The position numbers and the translations under genes are program-made. 20,297 nucleotides of DNA from a virus, in IMG/VR virus record IMGVR_UViG_3300047367_000240, positions 1-20,297 of that record; one strand, 5' to 3'. The first letter of the stretch is position 1. Every line of letters starts with the position of its first letter. The notes beneath the pieces are model-generated. The model did no database searches and was not told the origin of the DNA. It saw nothing but the letters and a program-made list of their open reading frames with translations. Positions 19,990-20,297 of the stretch are shown here, one piece after another.

Positions 19990-20297
19990 ATGGCAGGTAT
20001 AACAGGCAGAAAAAAAGGCGGTGGCAGTGGCCGCGTAGCCCGCGAGGCACCTAATACGCTTAAAAGCAGGCAGGTTGCCCGCGTAATAGACGTTATCAGT
20101 GAAGGTGAAATTGAGGGCTTAGTTAACGGGTCACAAAGTGTTTATTTTGATGATACGCCTGCCGAAAACGCTGACGGTACCAGCAACTTTAACGGCATAA
20201 ACTACGAAGTTAAATTTGGTGAACCAGACCAGACTGCACTAAAGGAATGGCGCGGCCAAGAGGCGGTTGTAAGCGTTGGCGCAGAGGCAACAAACGG
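19990..20297 (+). CDS. J: Tail tip/host specificity protein J homologue, N-terminal part
   Basis: The frame is open from ATG 19990 to the window end (102 complete codons). After a Lys/Gly start (MAGITGRKKGGGSGR) it contains REAPNTLKSRQVARVIDVIS, then EGEIEGLVNGSQSVYFDD and a KFGEPDQ segment. These align by eye with the N-terminus of lambda gpJ (REA.d.LKS.q...VIDaISEGpIEG.vdG..Sv....TP). AGGGC lies about seven bases upstream. The lambda protein is 1132 residues, so most of the gene is outside the window. It should carry the receptor-binding tail tip. Confidence 0.9.
   Translation, partial: MAGITGRKKGGGSGRVAREAPNTLKSRQVARVIDVISEGEIEGLVNGSQSVYFDDTPAENADGTSNFNGINYEVKFGEPDQTALKEWRGQEAVVSVGAEATN

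Overview
The window is a stretch of the structural (virion) gene module of a tailed double-stranded DNA phage or prophage. The tail genes are lambda-like (assembly chaperone with frameshift, tape measure, then M, L, K, I and J homologues), so a long-tailed siphovirus morphology is expected. The coat protein belongs to the P22 gene-5 type. Tight packing, 1-4 nt stop/start overlaps, strong GGAGG ribosome sites and the lack of tRNA, integrase or host housekeeping genes fit a phage of a Gram-negative bacterium. The fibre modules resemble those of aquatic phages. The host cannot be named from the sequence.

Layout. (1) 1-552: two leftward genes of unknown function. (2) 553-780: a divergent control region with a leftward promoter carrying a perfect 15-bp palindrome in its spacer, and a rightward promoter followed by a partial copy of that palindrome. 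(3) 781-3637: scaffold, major capsid protein, a terminator, a small proline/alanine-rich protein and a head-tail adaptor. (4) 3637-9201: fibre-type proteins, ending in a 1156-residue Thr/Ser-rich repeat protein. (5) 9201-12131: a small coiled-coil gene and four non-morphogenetic genes: a GT-B-like protein, a possible GT-A-like protein, a thymidylate-synthase-fold protein without catalytic residues, and a possible acetyltransferase. (6) 12132-12373: control region with a possible tiny membrane-peptide ORF. (7) 12374-20297: head closure, neck, tail terminator, tail tube, chaperone pair, tape measure, M, L, K, I and the start of J.

Most interesting points. The Thr/Ser fibre is made of at least 53 units that are all of even length (14, 16, 18 or 22 residues). 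They follow an alternating-residue rule and are interrupted by one unique hydrophobic island. Near-identical protein segments in it use scrambled synonymous codons. The fibre lies next to a glycosyltransferase-like cassette, so a phage-encoded modification of the fibre is a testable hypothesis. A family of four related palindromes lies at the promoters in front of the scaffold, head-closure and tail-terminator genes, suggesting one regulator co-ordinates the head and tail operons. The tail chaperone pair has a textbook -1 frameshift signal: AAAAAAC, a 5-nt spacer and a long stem-loop.

Family names come from recognised sequence patterns without database searches; the cassette assignments (region 5) are the least certain.
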